Shown here in pieces: positions 63,835 to 64,000 of a DNA stretch of 64,000 nucleotides. Source of the DNA: Gammaproteobacteria bacterium. Its GTDB lineage: Bacteria; Pseudomonadota; Gammaproteobacteria; Pseudomonadales; UBA5518. The number at the start of each line of letters is the position of its first letter. Within the stretch, counting starts at the first letter, position 1. A program made the translations under genes and the position numbers. The notes beneath the pieces are model-generated. The model saw only the letters and a program-made list of their open reading frames with translations, did not search any database and was not told where the DNA came from. The DNA lies in the NCBI GenBank assembly GCA_016705365.1, contig JADIYI010000008.1:62001-126000 (forward strand), read 5' to 3'.

Positions 63835-64000
63835 CGTGTAGTCCTCACTTTAATGAATATGCCGATGGCGGAAGTTGCCGCCGTTACCAGAATCCTGGCC
63901 GCGCATATTTGCAGCCGGATCGCTCCCTCTGCTCCTTCGCCGGTGCTCACCGTCGCAGGACCATGTCTCAATGACGCGCCCCGGGGGCCGTCATCATCAT
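63835..64000 (-). other. Upstream region of rpsO to window end
   Basis: 166 bp that should contain the rpsO leader and perhaps the end of the preceding gene. A frame ending MMMTAPGARH then TGA (stop near 63971) could be the tail of an upstream gene but cannot be identified. No promoter is clear enough to call. Confidence 0.3.

Overview
The window is a chromosomal segment of a gammaproteobacterium. This rests on gene order (tRNA-Thr/Tyr/Gly/Thr-tuf-tRNA-Trp-secE-nusG-rplKAJL-rpoBC-rpsLG-fusA; birA-coaX-SPOR gene; dksA-gluQ-cbrAB-pcnB-folK-panBC-acs) and on the rRNA and protein sequences. The order resembles Pseudomonas and its relatives, but several genes are arranged differently: anmK is absent beside the M23 peptidase and erpA, a pyrophosphate-metabolism cluster is present, and dksA carries an unusual extension. 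I would place it among non-Pseudomonas Pseudomonadales-like Gammaproteobacteria and cannot go further by eye.

Layout. 1-17.5 kb is one long minus-strand block of the transcription and translation machinery, headed by four tRNAs and tuf and ending at fusA, which stops at the window edge. 17.5-20.1 kb (minus) holds a SPOR-domain protein, type III pantothenate kinase and BirA. 20.2-25.6 kb (minus) is a complete rrn operon: a strong promoter, 16S, tRNA-Ile, tRNA-Ala, 23S, 5S and a terminator. 26-34.9 kb holds tyrS, an M23 peptidase, erpA, a bactofilin, a DUF6776-like gene, argC, hemJ, hemL and mpl. 35-39.5 kb is a pyrophosphate cluster: PPi-dependent phosphofructokinase, a PilZ protein, membrane pyrophosphatase and soluble pyrophosphatase. 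39.5-43.3 kb holds cysE, an M15 peptidase, a patatin-like protein and a hemerythrin protein. 43.9-56.8 kb (plus) is dksA, gluQ, cbrX-like, cbrA, cbrB, a putative small RNA, pcnB, folK, a deoxynucleoside kinase, panB, panC and acs. 56.8-61.4 kb is accessory: intron-like and unidentified remnants, a small monooxygenase-like protein, a GMC oxidoreductase, an inverted/tandem repeat and an orphan cytochrome c/d1 protein. 61.4-63.8 kb (minus) is rpsO-pnp.

The most interesting signal is the roughly 325 bp between cbrB and pcnB. It contains, in order, TGTTAC/GTAAC half-sites (one pair spaced by exactly 14 bp), a perfect match to the IHF consensus, a canonical -24/-12 sigma-54 promoter, two AANAANAA motifs of the Hfq/Crc-binding type, and a GC-rich hairpin. 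This is the architecture of the CbrB-activated decoy RNA CrcZ of Pseudomonas, compressed to about 80 nt, so I propose a miniature CrcZ-like RNA.

Several multicopy or essential loci look damaged in this assembly. tuf lacks four bases at three sites, the 23S gene lacks about 170 nt of domain II, and panC lacks one base at a catalytic lysine codon. These may be consensus errors, but they should be checked before the sequence is used.
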